Shown here in pieces: positions 24,901 to 35,824 of a stretch of DNA of 64,000 nt. The DNA comes from Petrosia ficiformis (Eukaryota; Porifera; Demospongiae; Haplosclerida; Petrosiidae). A model generated the notes under the pieces. That model saw only the letters and a program-made list of their open reading frames with translations, had not been told where the DNA came from and ran no database searches. The translations under genes were made by a program, and so were the position numbers. The DNA lies in assembly GCA_947044365.1 (NCBI GenBank), contig OX345636.1:17099115-17163114 (forward strand). Direction: 5' to 3'. The stretch's first letter is position 1. Every line of letters begins with the position of its first letter.

Positions 24901-25047
24901 GACAATGGACTCAATTGGTTTAAAGGAACTGTAGTAGGATACAACTCTGAAACATCTGAATTTCGTGTAGCCTATGATGGTGAAGAAGATGAGTATAATT
25001 ATCCATTGATTGAGGACTTATTGAATGGAGAATTAATCATTGATTGA
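21940..25047 (+). pseudogene. Decayed transposon-like gene with Tudor-like C-terminus, four frame breaks
   Basis: Five overlapping plus-strand frames read as one protein of about 1,000 residues if shifts are allowed near 22,495, 22,735 (A7 run), 23,510 (T7 run) and 23,810. The N-terminal part has no recognised domain; a coiled coil follows (22,540-22,900). A core at 23,140-23,540 has QTDGTTKYG and a following NNFF-CGLHYLVGLA segment, suggestive of an RNase H-fold transposase. Next come VSPERNFAILDCLMSEKPNA, a long charged helix, and a C-terminal WFKGTVVGY..YDGEEDEY module that looks Tudor-like. From memory, similar uncharacterised proteins are common repeats in cnidarians and other animals. 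I see no clear terminal repeats. It sits between gene A's promoter and the gene B fragment, opposite in strand. Confidence 0.6.
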
Positions 25048-26155
25048 AATCTATTATAGTTAAATATATATAATTATATAAATATTTGTTTGTTTTTCAA
25101 ACTTACCTGATTGGACCGAACTATACTTACTTTATAATTCAAAATATACTAAAATGTGTAAAAATGAGTCATTTGTTCTCAATATCCGTACTCCAAATTT
25201 AGTATTATGTTAGTATTAACTTTCTAATTAAATGATTGTGCTGTATGCATAATAGTCTCTAATTAAGCGAAAGAGGAGAAAAATTGACAAAATATGTGAC
25301 AGTCATCGTCAAAATTCTAGCTTTTCATGCAACGAAAGGTGTTATTATATATATATTCTTGTTCCTAGCTAGGACTGTAGGGAATAATTGTGCTAATAAA
25401 TTATACTAAACAAAAAAAAATTGAACATGGTTGACATTGCTATTATTAGGATAAAGTGTTCTTCGTAATTATTTTCTACCTAATGTACATGCTTTGCATG
25501 TAGTATTTTAACTGACTCATGTAACAAATATATATGATGTTTTTCTCTCTTAGTAACGAAGTCCATGCCATTCAGTCACAAGTTGCATTCTTCTCTCATT
25601 ATTTAACTCCATTGCTATAACATTTATATAAACTGTTTTGTTGTGACATTTCTAACACATTAGCTAAGTTCACAATTTTACATGAAAGTTTAACTAGTAG
25701 AGTTTGGATACAAACTATGTATAATACTAATGATTACTTTAGCATCAAAACCTTATTCAATTTGTTAAATTTTGTTGTACTGTTTCAATCTAAAAACATC
25801 ATTCCATATGTTTAGTAAGCAATTAAAAATGTTAGGTTTGATTTATTTACTAAACCAAAGCAGTTGCAAAAGCGTTATATTCTCATTACTAATATCATAA
25901 AAACACTGACCTTGATGCACTAGTAGACTGATTTATATTCATATTTCTATTTTGATGTTCTTGTACTTATTATTTGCAAATTGTGTATATTGATATTTAG
26001 TATACAATTATGCAGAAAGCATTGGGGACTAGATTGATCTAGTGAGAAAAGAATGTCTCATAGACTTTGGCACTGATAGAGCAACCTCATAATTTTTATA
26101 TGAGTCAGTTAGGAAGTTAGAATATTACTGTGACAAGATACTAATAATTTATTAT
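25048..26155. other. Duplicated intron-type sequence without exons
   Basis: From about 25,430 it parallels 14,900-16,430 and 17,300-18,240 (introns of gene A). No EGF exon survives in this copy. Confidence 0.6.
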
Positions 26156-26926
26156 TAGAGGTGTACCAATATTGGTATCGGAATCGGTATCGGCACCGAT
26201 ATAAGTAGTATCGGCTTTAAACCGATACTGTTTTTTCCAAATCACCGATATTATTTAAACATACCAGAAATTCTATTTGATCAATTGAACGAAAATTTAA
26301 AATTTATCACATGTGTTCTCAAAACATGGCTACCAAGAAAAGTGAGGTTTGGAACTTTTTCTCTATTTCTGCCACTGATGATAGTAAAGCAGTTAGTGAA
26401 GATTGTGGCGAGAAAGTAGTTAGAGGAGGGGAGTCACCAAAAACATTTACAACTTCAAACTTACGAAAGCACTTGAAGAATCGCCACCCAACTTTGTTCA
26501 CAAAACTAGTAGAGGTGGAAAAGTGTTCCACACAGTAGGATGGTAAACGTAAGACGCAAACTGGTTCCTCACAATTACTTGCTTGATCGGTGAAATGATG
26601 GCACTCGATTGTCATTCGTTTACTGTGGTTGATGATGAAGGAAACAGTAACAAAGATAGTAACAAACAGACGTAGCAGATTTTTGCCAGAGAAAGTGGAA
26701 ATGCTCCTGTTTATAATTAAATAAGAACGTCAAGCTAAGTAATGACTGATTGACATTTCTGTTTTGCGTAAATGAACATTTTTCATTGTTTTGTCATTTA
26801 AAAAAAAATATTGATGTACTTTTTGCTAAAATAAGACAGTCTTTATATTTATGGTATTGGCAGATGCATTCATGCATTATGTTGGATATCAGAATATTGG
26901 AAAATTGTTGCATCAGTACACCTCTA
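26156..26926 (+). mobile_element. Internally deleted hAT-like element with BED-finger remnant
   Basis: Terminal inverted repeats TAGAGGTGTAC / GTACACCTCTA flank 771 bp. Target duplications TTTATTAT (26,148-26,155) and TTCATTAT (26,927-26,934) match 7 of 8. Inside, 26,311-26,538 encodes a degenerate BED zinc finger (V-W-N-F-F ... T-SNLRKHLKNRHP), with the first Cys of the pair lost. Paralogous sites at about 16,427 and 18,240 are empty. Confidence 0.82.
26311..26538 (+). pseudogene. BED-type zinc finger fragment of hAT element
   Basis: 75 residues starting MCSQNMATKK; BED layout with Trp-Asn-Phe-Phe, one Cys, Thr-Ser-Asn-Leu and the C-terminal HLKNRHP. A BED finger needs two Cys and two His; only CGEKV remains of the first pair, and the transposase body is missing. 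Confidence 0.65.
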
Positions 26927-27745
26927 TTCATTATTAAGTTATGCATATGCTATATATTGCTATATCAGCAATATTATATAATAATATGATTATGTCTGTA
27001 GTAAATTATATATATATTATATAATTATATAAATTTATATAAGTGCACTATACATACATACTTGCACACACTATATGCATAATATGATATACATATATAC
27101 TCATTGATTGTATCAAAATATCAAATGTCAGTGTAGTACAGTTTTATCAATTCTTGAGTTATCAATAAATACACAAGAGTACTATTATTCCTGGTAATGT
27201 AACCACAAACATACAGTGTAAGCAGTGTATATGAGAATGCTATATTGTTCGTTTGCTGTTTATAGTAATATTCCAGATAACGAATAATTCTATTCACATA
27301 AGACACTTTTATTAATAACCATTAAAATTTCATGAATTTTAGTATTATTATAAGCTCACAATACCAATAGTGTAGTAATACCACAACAACACTAATGATA
27401 TGAATAATTCAATGGCAGGAATGAAATGTTATTTTTTATTAAAGGCATAGAATATATAAGATGAGTTGTGTTTCCACATTATTGTTTGCTATCAGACATC
27501 TTCGGAAAGTTTTGAAACAGTAATTGTGCACCTAGAGTTATAAAAATTGGCATATCTTTAAAACTGAAAGATTTTCGAAATATCCTATTGTTATTTTTGT
27601 CCTTGTGTATGATTTCAACCAGGAACTTGATTTAAGTGCCAATGTTCATATTTTACCAGGAAATGTGCTAATATATAGACATGCCGATACAACCCCGGTA
27701 ACCCACTCTAAACACTCAGGCAAAGGTTAATAAAATCAATCATAC

Positions 27746-27790
27746 CAATATCACAAGCAATTCCAGTCCAACCAGTTTCACAAGAACATT
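27746..27790 (-). pseudogene. Decayed EGF exon downstream of gene B
   Basis: Keeps the donor side and the last 14 residues ([13 protein letters not shown]) of an exon like 19,161-19,253, but the 5' part and acceptor are replaced by (AT)-rich DNA. Confidence 0.7.
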
Positions 27791-27829
27791 AATTATAATA
27801 CATATATATATAATTAAAAGAAATCTTAC

Positions 27830-27922
27830 CAGTATTACAAGAATCTCCAGTCCACCCAGACTGACAGGTACAAGTGTTTGGATCAGTACATTCACCATAT
27901 TGACATCCTTGAGGACAGTTAG
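27830..27922 (-). CDS. Gene B exon 4: MEGF-type EGF
   Basis: 31 residues, [17 protein letters not shown] then C-x-GWTG. Closer to the gene C exon at 42,384 than to gene A exon 4 in its second half (QSGWTGDSCN). Confidence 0.77.
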
Positions 27923-28965
27923 CTATATAATGAGATTAACATTAAAAAACTTTCACTACTATTATTTCACACCATAAACTTTAGCTGATTTTCCAATCAG
28001 TTTAGTATTAAGCTACTACCCTCACATACTATTTTCAGTAGTTTTTTTCATGAAAAAATATCTGATGACTTATTGCATAATTACAAACTACATTATTTTA
28101 ATTAATAAGTATTGAAATATATACTATCCCATTTGAATGTTGTAATAATAATTTTTGCAACTATTAATAGCTTTATGATAGAGAAACGTACGTATGCAAC
28201 TAGATCCAGGGCCACTCACATAGCCAGAACAACAGTATCTGTTAGATTTATAGGCTATACCGTAACGTGTTACTGGAGTTAGTCGATATCCAACTCTAAA
28301 AAAATCATGGTGAATGTAGAATACATGCATGCAGGTTTTATAATAATGCTAAATCAATACACAAACACACTGGAATATTTTGGAATGCACGTTATGCATT
28401 CAAACAAATCACTCTCTTCTACCTGTAACTAGATCCAGAGCATCTGCTCCAGCCAAACCATCCACAGCTGTAATAGTAGTAGTGTGGATAGTAGTACACT
28501 GAAACTGTATTGGCTTGCCATGAGGTAGTGTAAGCTTGAGCAGAATAACAAACTCTGAGACATAAAAATGATATAATATTAATAATATAATTATAAATTA
28601 TACAAAATATTTTGGAGCATATACAAAAACACAAAGAATTTGTGATATAAGTAATAATTGTTAGACTTATAGTTCACTGGGTAAATAGGAAAAAAAAACC
28701 ATGTATAGAGGTTCAAAATAGTGCATGTAGCTAATTTTACTTGCATAGAAATTGTATGTGCATTGCAAGTGCACTTGTTATTATGAGAAAAGCAATAATT
28801 ACTAGTCTGTGGGGTCTAAAACATAATGTAATTATAATTATATAATATAAATTATTAATTATACACAACATTATCTTCATCTCACCCTGATTCATGAGTA
28901 GCATGACTATAACAAAGAGATAACATAAAGAAGACAATAACTGCAAGTTTTGCAGAACATCCCAT
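27830..28965 (-). CDS. Gene B: 5' duplicate of EMI-EGF gene, four exons
   Basis: Four exons (28,886-28,965; 28,423-28,554; 28,192-28,295; 27,830-27,922) give 136 codons in one frame, ending phase 1: signal peptide MGCSAK.., an EMI domain with CGWFGWSRC and YCCSGY, and a MEGF-type EGF ([11 protein letters not shown]). All splice sites match gene A, and exon 2 has one extra codon. No further EGF exon is found before the next gene's promoter, only a decayed exon at 27,746. It is either a truncated gene or an alternative 5' end that could splice in phase to exon 5 of gene A (17,104). The promoter region with TATAAAAT is conserved. Confidence 0.72.
28192..28295 (-). CDS. Gene B exon 3: EMI, second half
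   Basis: [16 protein letters not shown] then YCCSGYV; same length (104 nt) and phases as gene A exon 3. Confidence 0.75.
28423..28554 (-). CDS. Gene B exon 2: EMI, first half
   Basis: 44 codons' worth, VCYSAQAYTTSW.. to SRCSGSSY. One codon longer than gene A exon 2 within the Tyr-rich run. Confidence 0.75.
28886..28965 (-). CDS. Gene B exon 1: signal peptide
   Basis: ATG at 28,965, [17 protein letters not shown], donor GG|GTGAGA phase 2. Identical layout to gene A exon 1. Confidence 0.75.
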
Positions 28966-29017
28966 CTTCGCTGCAGACTGCTGCAGTAAACTGAAGTTAT
29001 AGAATACAAAACCGGAA

Positions 29018-29025
29018 ATTTTATA
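29018..29025 (-). promoter_or_regulatory. Candidate TATA box of gene B
   Basis: TATAAAATTTCCGG on the minus strand, 53 nt upstream of the ATG, as in gene A. Confidence 0.5.
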
Positions 29026-29940
29026 CTCAGGCTGTGGGGTATGCAATCACATGCGTGGGTGGAGCGAAAGGGGAGACCACTTAACAAATACTTTTACGAT
29101 CTCGTGTTACCTATTATATTAAACTTTGTGGTAGACCAAAATACTCCAACACAATTTAGCACATAATGATAAACTAAATGCATGGATGAAAAAAGCACTG
29201 GTTGTGTTTGAACTGAAATCAAAACGTTTTTAAAAAATTGTCATGAAGGGTATGGTGATGAAACTATTTTTTACTCTATGTTGTTAAACTCAACTTCCAA
29301 TGTAAAGCTACAGCTACTACGTATACTATACATACTGCCAGTATCTTGCAGCCAGACCCAACCTACTGTGAAGTACATATATAATGTATATGCAGAAACA
29401 CCAGCAATAACAGTATTAGACTTGGGGCAGAGACAGCATGTTCAAAGTGAGGGTGCTGACAAAGATTGGGGGCACAACAATGCCAGCATCATTGCAGCCA
29501 CTATGTGGAGGACCTATAGTGTGCAGTAGGGGATTTGCCCCCTCCCATGTGAAGCGTGGAGGCCTAAAATTAATTCCCACTTAGGTCTATTTAATTCTTA
29601 TGCAATGTGAGTACAGTGTGTCGACAATGTACATGGTTACAATAATGAGGGGTTTCTGCATTATAAAGTGAGTGGTGGGCTCAGGTCCCCCAGTATCTCT
29701 GCCACTGTTGTCCCCATGCATGTGCCTCCACCCTCCTCCTCCTCTTTCTCACTCCCTCCATGTTTAAAAGTAAAATATCCCATGTCAATTTATAAAACTG
29801 TTCTTTACATTGTATAATGCTACATCACATGTAATACACAACCTGACTTATACTGTGTAACAAAATATTGATTATTAGAAAAAAGAGTTTGTTTGAATGA
29901 TAACATTCTGGAGTTGTATATAATTATTAAGTATCACGTA
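29026..29940. other. Spacer upstream of gene B
   Basis: No conserved exon on either strand. An 83-codon plus-strand frame (29,278-29,529) has no recognisable motif and is not called. Confidence 0.4.
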
Positions 29941-30890
29941 ATTCACTGTGTTCCACCCTCATCCTCTCTATTTTCTGATCCAGATCCATGTTCTGATCCT
30001 AGGTCACTGACAACTACTTTTCCTTTACCACATTTGTCAACATCTGTAAACAACCACATTTACATAATTTTTATAGGCTGACAATTCTAGTATATTGAAT
30101 ATTTAAAAGTAAATTAAAAATTGCATTTTTAATTTGAACATTGAATTCCAAAAATGTGGAAAAAGTCTGTCCTATTATAATGTATATAGTAACAGTTCGT
30201 ATATTAGCCATTGCTGTTGATGCAAAGGAGTGTGACGTAATTGTTGATATACGTATACATGAAAAGGTAATTCAAACAAGATTGCAAGAAACCAGAAAAA
30301 AATATTATCTCTGTCTATACAAAGTATTGTGAAGTACACATAGTAGTAGTGAAATAAAGTCAAGGTTCAAGCTTAAGGCACATCTCATGCAGTGCACTTT
30401 GTTTGCTAGGAAACTGCTGCATAATCATTAGGACAAAATATATTTTGTAATTATTTTCAACTTAACCCTTTTAACGCGTTAGTTTATTAATGTTACTAGG
30501 CAGAAATAGCGGATGGTGTAATAATGACTTATTCATAAGCTTTATTAGGTAATTAATTCTATAAATAAATGAAATCTCTTTATAGAACAGGAAGTTTTGA
30601 TAAAAAAAGCCACAATATTATCAGATGGCTTCCTTTCAATTCCTTCGTGGTTTTGACCGTTTTTGTTGTTGCTCGAGATTTGGCTCTACATAGTTGTATC
30701 AGAGATAATTATCTCTGGTTGTATGCACGCCCCAAATAAAGTGATTCTACAGAAGCTAGAAGTCACCTCCAGCTACAGTGTAAGTTATAGCATCGGGCTC
30801 AAAGGGTTAATTAATGTACACAACTGCATGCAGTATTTTAACTGAATCATATAACAAATATATATGATGTTACTCTTCTTAATAAGTCAA
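29940..30890 (-). pseudogene. Remnant of another gene copy, with exon-8-like fragment
   Basis: At about 29,978-30,042 the minus strand keeps the 5' end of an exon like 13,538-13,780, including GATCC repeats and the acceptor AG before D-V-D. It is followed by intron sequence matching 14,258-14,330 and 14,860-15,010. The EGF exons expected between are gone. A non-homologous block lies at about 30,470-30,810. Confidence 0.65.
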
Positions 30891-31089
30891 ATCTGTATAG
30901 AATGGCGTGCTTAACTACCTTGTAATCTTTTGCCATCTCCTAGTCCATATTTGCATAGGCTTTCATAGCCCTCCCAGTTAACCGTGAAAGGTATTAACTT
31001 CAGCACCCACATATCCTCCGTCAATTTATATGCTCTCATGCCGAAAATGTTCGATATCAGTATAATTATATATATCTGTTTCACAAAAG

Positions 31090-31420
31090 TTTGCCAGCAT
31101 TGGATCCTTCGAAGCTTCAGCTGGCTCTAGGGACGTTCTCTCTTCATGCTTCTCCATCATTCCTGCTAGCAATCACATCATTTGCTCCTCTCGTTTCTCC
31201 CATCTCTGTTCTTGTTTTCTCCGCTCCTCCAAATTCTATTGTTCTTTTTCCCTTCCTTCTATCATCTGCAGCAGCTCCCTTACTGAAACCTCTTCAGGTT
31301 GCTGCTCCTGTCTCCAACCTCTTGGCATTTTGCTTACTGCAGTTAGACCTCAGCAATAGTGTATCCCACTGCTGCCACCAAGTGTTATGCCACGTAGGTT
31401 CAAATCTTTTTTAACAATAA
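31090..31420 (-). pseudogene. Possible retrotransposon gag-like fragment
   Basis: The minus strand between 31,100 and 31,360 reads as a Glu/Gln/Arg-rich segment (RREEQ-type helices) broken by stops, like the charged stretch at 41,290-41,520. The Ser/Leu-rich plus-strand frame over it is its antisense. Low certainty. Confidence 0.35.
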
Positions 31421-31686
31421 TAATCAATTATTTTCAACACTCACTCATCGTCCTCTATAACTAACAACTCACTACTTATATAACTACACAATACTGCAAG
31501 TATGCTCTACAATCACGCAATTTACAGAATGTATAAAACTACAACACATGTAATACACAACTTGACTTCTACTGTATAACAAAATATTGATTAATTAAAA
31601 AAAAGTTTGTTTAAATGTGATAACTATAGAGTTGTATAATTATAATGATTATGAGTTGATTCACTGGTTCCCACCCCTTAATCCTT

Positions 31687-32312
31687 TCAAATTTCATTAT
31701 GTATTTCTTCAACATCTCCATCCGTTTTTTGAAATGGATTAGTGGCATTCATTGGTATATAGTCACCATCACCACTCTCGCTTTGGAATGATGTAGTGTC
31801 TTCCTTGTCTAAAACATCTCCATCCGTTTTCTGAAATGGATTAGTGGCATTCATCGGTATATAGTCACCATCACTTCTCTTGCTCTGTATTGATGTAGTG
31901 TTTTCCTTGTTTAAAGCCTCTCCATCCATTTTCTTAAATGGATTAGCAGCATTCATCGGTATATAGTCACCATGACTTCTCTTGCTTTGGATTGATATAG
32001 TGTCTTCCTTGTCTTTGAAAGTGAAAGCCATTGTTAATGATTGCATAGGAAGAGGTGATGGAGTTCGATCTCTCAGAACATCACAACTATTCTCATTATG
32101 AGGAAATTCCTCAAATGATTCATACAGTGGCTGTTGTATGACTGTCACACATAGGTTATCCCCAAGATTATCTATCATGTCATTGTTCATGTATTCTGGG
32201 TGAAGATTTTGATCATCATCATAGTGTTGTAATCTCTCTGTAAGCAGCATTCTTCTTTTCTGTTTTCTTTTCCAAATGGCCACCATTACTATAATCACCA
32301 GTATGATCGAGA
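31687..32312 (-). CDS. Gene C: TM end and cytoplasmic tail with triple repeat
   Basis: 208 codons and TGA stop. Starts ISIILVIIVMVAIW, then a basic stop-transfer KRKQKRR. Tail: YMNN, YESF, a Cys where gene D has the second Tyr, TPSPLP, then three 34-residue repeats each with GDYIPM and NPF. The acceptor is chosen at ACAATAG|TC because gene D is conserved only from there and the phase fits. Confidence 0.8.
31705..32010 (-). repeat. Three 102-bp coding tandem repeats in gene C tail
   Basis: Each unit encodes KE[DN]T-S-QS..GDYIPMNA-NPF--DG. Gene D has a single unit, so the array expanded in gene C. Confidence 0.85.
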
Positions 32313-34499
32313 CTATTGTGAAATAATAGTAAACAAAAATCATTTTAAATGGTATATAGCTATGTATACAATTATGTGTGAATATAATTATTGTAGCACT
32401 TTGCCAGGTGTGCAGTTATGGATGATCTTTGGTTATACAATGCTATTGCATGTTTTGATTTGAATTTGCTGGTATGATCAATTATATTACCTCTCATTCT
32501 CTCTGGAACAGTATTTAATAGCTAGATACCTATGCTATTAATTTCTAATATCACTGTGATTGCATATTTAATCCCTGCCAACAATGAAAAACATCTGATC
32601 ACCTGGAGATTGGCTGTTGTTATTGGTATCATTGCATGCACGCATACACTAGGTATAAAATCATTGTAAAGTTAAATAAAGATCCATAATTATGTTAGTT
32701 AGAATGCATTAATGGAACAGGAGGCTTTCATAATAAACAATTGCCATTAGCTGGCTTTCTCTAATTAATTTTGTTAGTGAATTGCCCATTTATTTCTTGT
32801 TGCTAGAGAATTGGCTTTTGATTTTCCACAGTTGTATGTTTGCCCTAAGTGCATGAAGTGATTCTACAGGAGCTAGAAGACACTTCCAATTACAATGTAG
32901 CAAACGTGTGCATGGAAACATAACTCATCTGTTTGAAGGCTATCGCCGTGAAATCATAGCTTGAAATCAAGTGCAGTGGCTGCTACAACATCGAAAATTG
33001 GCAGAAAGTAGTCTAAGCTTTCTGCCATGACTGTCAATTTCTAGCTCCACCTATTCATTTCATGCATGTGATTGAAGCCACGAAACTGTCACTGCACTTC
33101 TTATACTAGGAATTATGTATTTCTAGGACTGGAGTGTAAGTTGTAACACACAAACATATATATAATTATTATAGTCAAGTACAGTCTGCAATTACTTTCT
33201 TGTCCAGTAGTCATTCTTGTTTCCCAATCATATTTATGGTGAGGGTTCTACACTGTGAGTGCATACATTCTGAAAGTAACAGCTGTTGTTTTCACACAAG
33301 TTAGAATTGAAATGATAATGATATGCCACAGGTTATACCTATAATACTATGATAAATATGCTGCTTATGTTGCTATTTTTTTAATTGTGAGATATAGTTT
33401 ATATATAGATCAAAATGAAATGAAACTAGTACATGTAAATATTACCTAGCAGGAAAAACAAATCAACATTAAGAAAAATAAAATAGCATTCAAACTCCTG
33501 TAACCAATTGAAGGGTATATCTGTGATTGCATGTTTGTTTGTGAAACTTAGGATACATCTCCCTCATGTTGTTTCTAAAGTGGCAAACTTCACTTGGCTT
33601 CACCTTGTGAAATTTTACTGCCACATAGAAACAACATTTGTGGAATTTATACTAATTTCACTCCCACCCATATAGATAGGAAGAATGAGAGCATAGAAAT
33701 AAATTTTAAATATCCAATAAAACCATGGTTTACTGGAATAATCTTAGATTCAAATTAATTCTCCAAATAATTTGTAAATGACACGCTCTTAAGGTGGTAC
33801 TAGGGAGTGGGCGGATGCGACTCCAATCAGTTTCAAAATAGAATATTATATAATATGACTCTAACCTGGTGTAATGGCAAACTTCATATCTTCTAATCAC
33901 CTTTATAGGGTCCTGGAATTGATAAAACATATATAAAATGTCCATTTTTGCCATCTTAATAAGTACAAAACGGAGAAAGCCACGCCCACCAATCATGGCG
34001 TGCACCAAGTACAATGCATTTAGAGAAAACAAATAGAGCCGTTTTCTGGAAATTCATTTTACTTTTAAAGTTACAAGAGGCTGAAGAAAGCTGAATTCTG
34101 TAGCTTTTCACTGAAACCATAAAATTTACCTTTCTAGACACTACCAAACTCCGATCTTTCTCAGAGAGCAACTACAGTTACCCCGCCATTGTTTCCCACC
34201 CACCGCCCCCTCCACCACCCGTGGGCCGTGTTTAGCTTTGTTTCTGAAAATAAACTATCAGTCAAAACATTTAGGCCCAATAATTATACCCCCGGGTGGG
34301 TGTGGCTTCCAAAAAATACAGAATGGAACCAGATTGTATGCAGCAAGAAGCTTGCAAGACTAGAAACTGATTGGAGTAGCATCCGCCCACGGAAAAGACT
34401 ACAACCTTAATACCACATATGAAAAAGTAATAATAATTATTGTTTAACATGATTATAAATGTATTTTGGATTAAACAGTACACAGAACAAATGACTTAC
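32313..34499. other. Gene C intron, paralogous to 48,859-50,135
   Basis: Shared blocks include GGTATAAAATCA.TG.AAAGTTAAATAAA and AGGAAAAACAAATCAACATTAAG. The difference is a 614-bp TTAA-flanked element at 33,793-34,406. Confidence 0.7.
33793..34406. mobile_element. Non-autonomous TTAA element (piggyBac- or Kolobok-like MITE)
   Basis: Flanked by TTAA at 33,789-33,792 and 34,407-34,410. Ends are inverted: GGTGGTACTAG..GTGGGCGGATGC and GCATCCGCCCAC..CTACAACC, sharing GTGGGCGGATGC and ACTCCAATCAGTTTC. The same place in gene D's intron (about 50,050) is empty. TTAA duplication is typical of piggyBac and Kolobok; no transposase present. Confidence 0.82.
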
Positions 34500-34560
34500 T
34501 CATTAGGAAGGTAGCTACAGTTATAGGAATTATCAAAGTGAAAGTAATTTCTTCTGATTG
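34500..34560 (-). CDS. Gene C: first half of transmembrane helix
   Basis: 61 nt, phase 0 in and phase 1 out: QSEEITFTLIIPITVATFLM. The helix is completed by the next exon. Same exon at 50,136-50,196. Confidence 0.8.
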
Positions 34561-34662
34561 CTAAGTGGAAGAAATTAGATATTGGTTATCGAAAATATAA
34601 AAACCCAAAATCTTAACATGACTTGTTACTTCATTGGTGCATGTAATAAACTATTATCATAC

Positions 34663-34703
34663 CTTGGTCACTACTGAAATTGATGGCAATACAGAAGTGA
34701 CTG
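34663..34703 (-). CDS. Gene C: stalk exon with shifted acceptor
   Basis: The acceptor used in gene D (AG|ATGTAG) is mutated to TG here. The next AG, six bases inside, would keep the frame. Ser/Thr/Val-rich stalk ending VVTK, phase 0 out. Confidence 0.6.
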
Positions 34704-34786
34704 CTACATCAGGAAGAATTAAAAAATTGCATCATTAGATTTCAACACATATACACGCTGATTAGTTAATTAATAAATAAACTGAC

Positions 34787-34852
34787 TTTTTGTTGTTTCC
34801 TCTGTAATAATACACTCATCCAAAAATAATGTTTCATTTGGTGGACACAAAG
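34787..34852 (-). CDS. Gene C: shortened Cys-rich juxtamembrane exon
   Basis: 66 nt versus 174 in gene D. The missing 108 nt lie between two CAAAT copies in gene D and the deletion is in frame, removing the CTQCPP..C part. Confidence 0.72.
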
Positions 34853-35526
34853 CTATATATATTATATATATATATAATTTATAATTATATTAGTAGAAGA
34901 GACAAATAGCATTATTTTTTCATTATTGCACTTCAGTTTATTGCCAAGCACCTTAGTGCAAGGCAACTAATCCGGGAGTGTAGTGAAATCTCGACCTTAG
35001 TTTGTATATATATATATATATATAATTATATATATGTATGTGGTTCTGTCACGCTTAGGAATGCAATAATTAAACATACAACCACAGGCAAGTTAATTCG
35101 TAGACCACGTGTAATGGTGTACTGCTCTAATGTAGAGATGAGTGAGGAACCTACAAGTGAGGGAGCTACAGCACACCTTCGACGCCTAAGTACACTGAGA
35201 AAAGGAAGCAAAATGCGGGAGCTACAGAAGAGGTTAAGACAGAGGAGAAATTAAGAGGTAGAGAACAGAAACAGCGAGATCTAGATGAGAGTGAACGAGA
35301 GGCAAGACAATCCCATGTATGTTAGCATCGTTGCAAGGATCACAAGATGACAAATCACTAAATTCTCTCTTCTTTCCTGCCATTATAAGTGTCAAAGTCA
35401 AATAATTATACCATTGTGTGACTAAAACCACACCTTTTTGGATATTAATTGACTGCACATGTAGTGCGAGCGAAGCAGTCCTGCACATAGGTATTCCTAG
35501 TAAAAAATATTATTTGTACATCATAC
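34853..35526. other. Gene C intron
   Basis: Has (AT)n at 34,855-34,880 and 35,007-35,037 and an insertion of about 600 bp relative to the 100-bp intron in gene D (50,605-50,702). Nothing else recognised. Confidence 0.5.
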
Positions 35527-35730
35527 CTGTGCATTCTTCTAGAGATGAAGCTCTAGTATTAGATGTGCTGTAGTAATTGGGACATTGTTTACACTCAGCT
35601 TCACCCTTATCATTTTGATACATTCCTATTGGACACTCTAAACACTGAGGAATCTGTTCTTCAATGAACTGTCCATTACCAAGATCAGTAAGTTGATCTA
35701 CTAGTACATAATAACCAGGGGCACAAGCAA
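35527..35730 (-). CDS. Gene C: GCC2/GCC3 (ephrin-receptor-like) exon
   Basis: 68 residues with [12 protein letters not shown]-x2-CP, as in gene D exon 50,703-50,912, minus two codons. Confidence 0.78.
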
Positions 35731-35824
35731 CTGTGAAATGAAGTGAATTTAAACTGTGAAGTACATATGCATAATGACAAGAATAGATCTCATGGTGAAT
35801 GTTTATATATATTTATATACTAAC

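Noticed and set aside
31091..31414. Plus-strand Ser/Leu/Ala-rich frame resembling a membrane protein
   Set aside because: Antisense of a Glu/Arg-rich gag-like fragment; composition is a by-product of the opposite strand.
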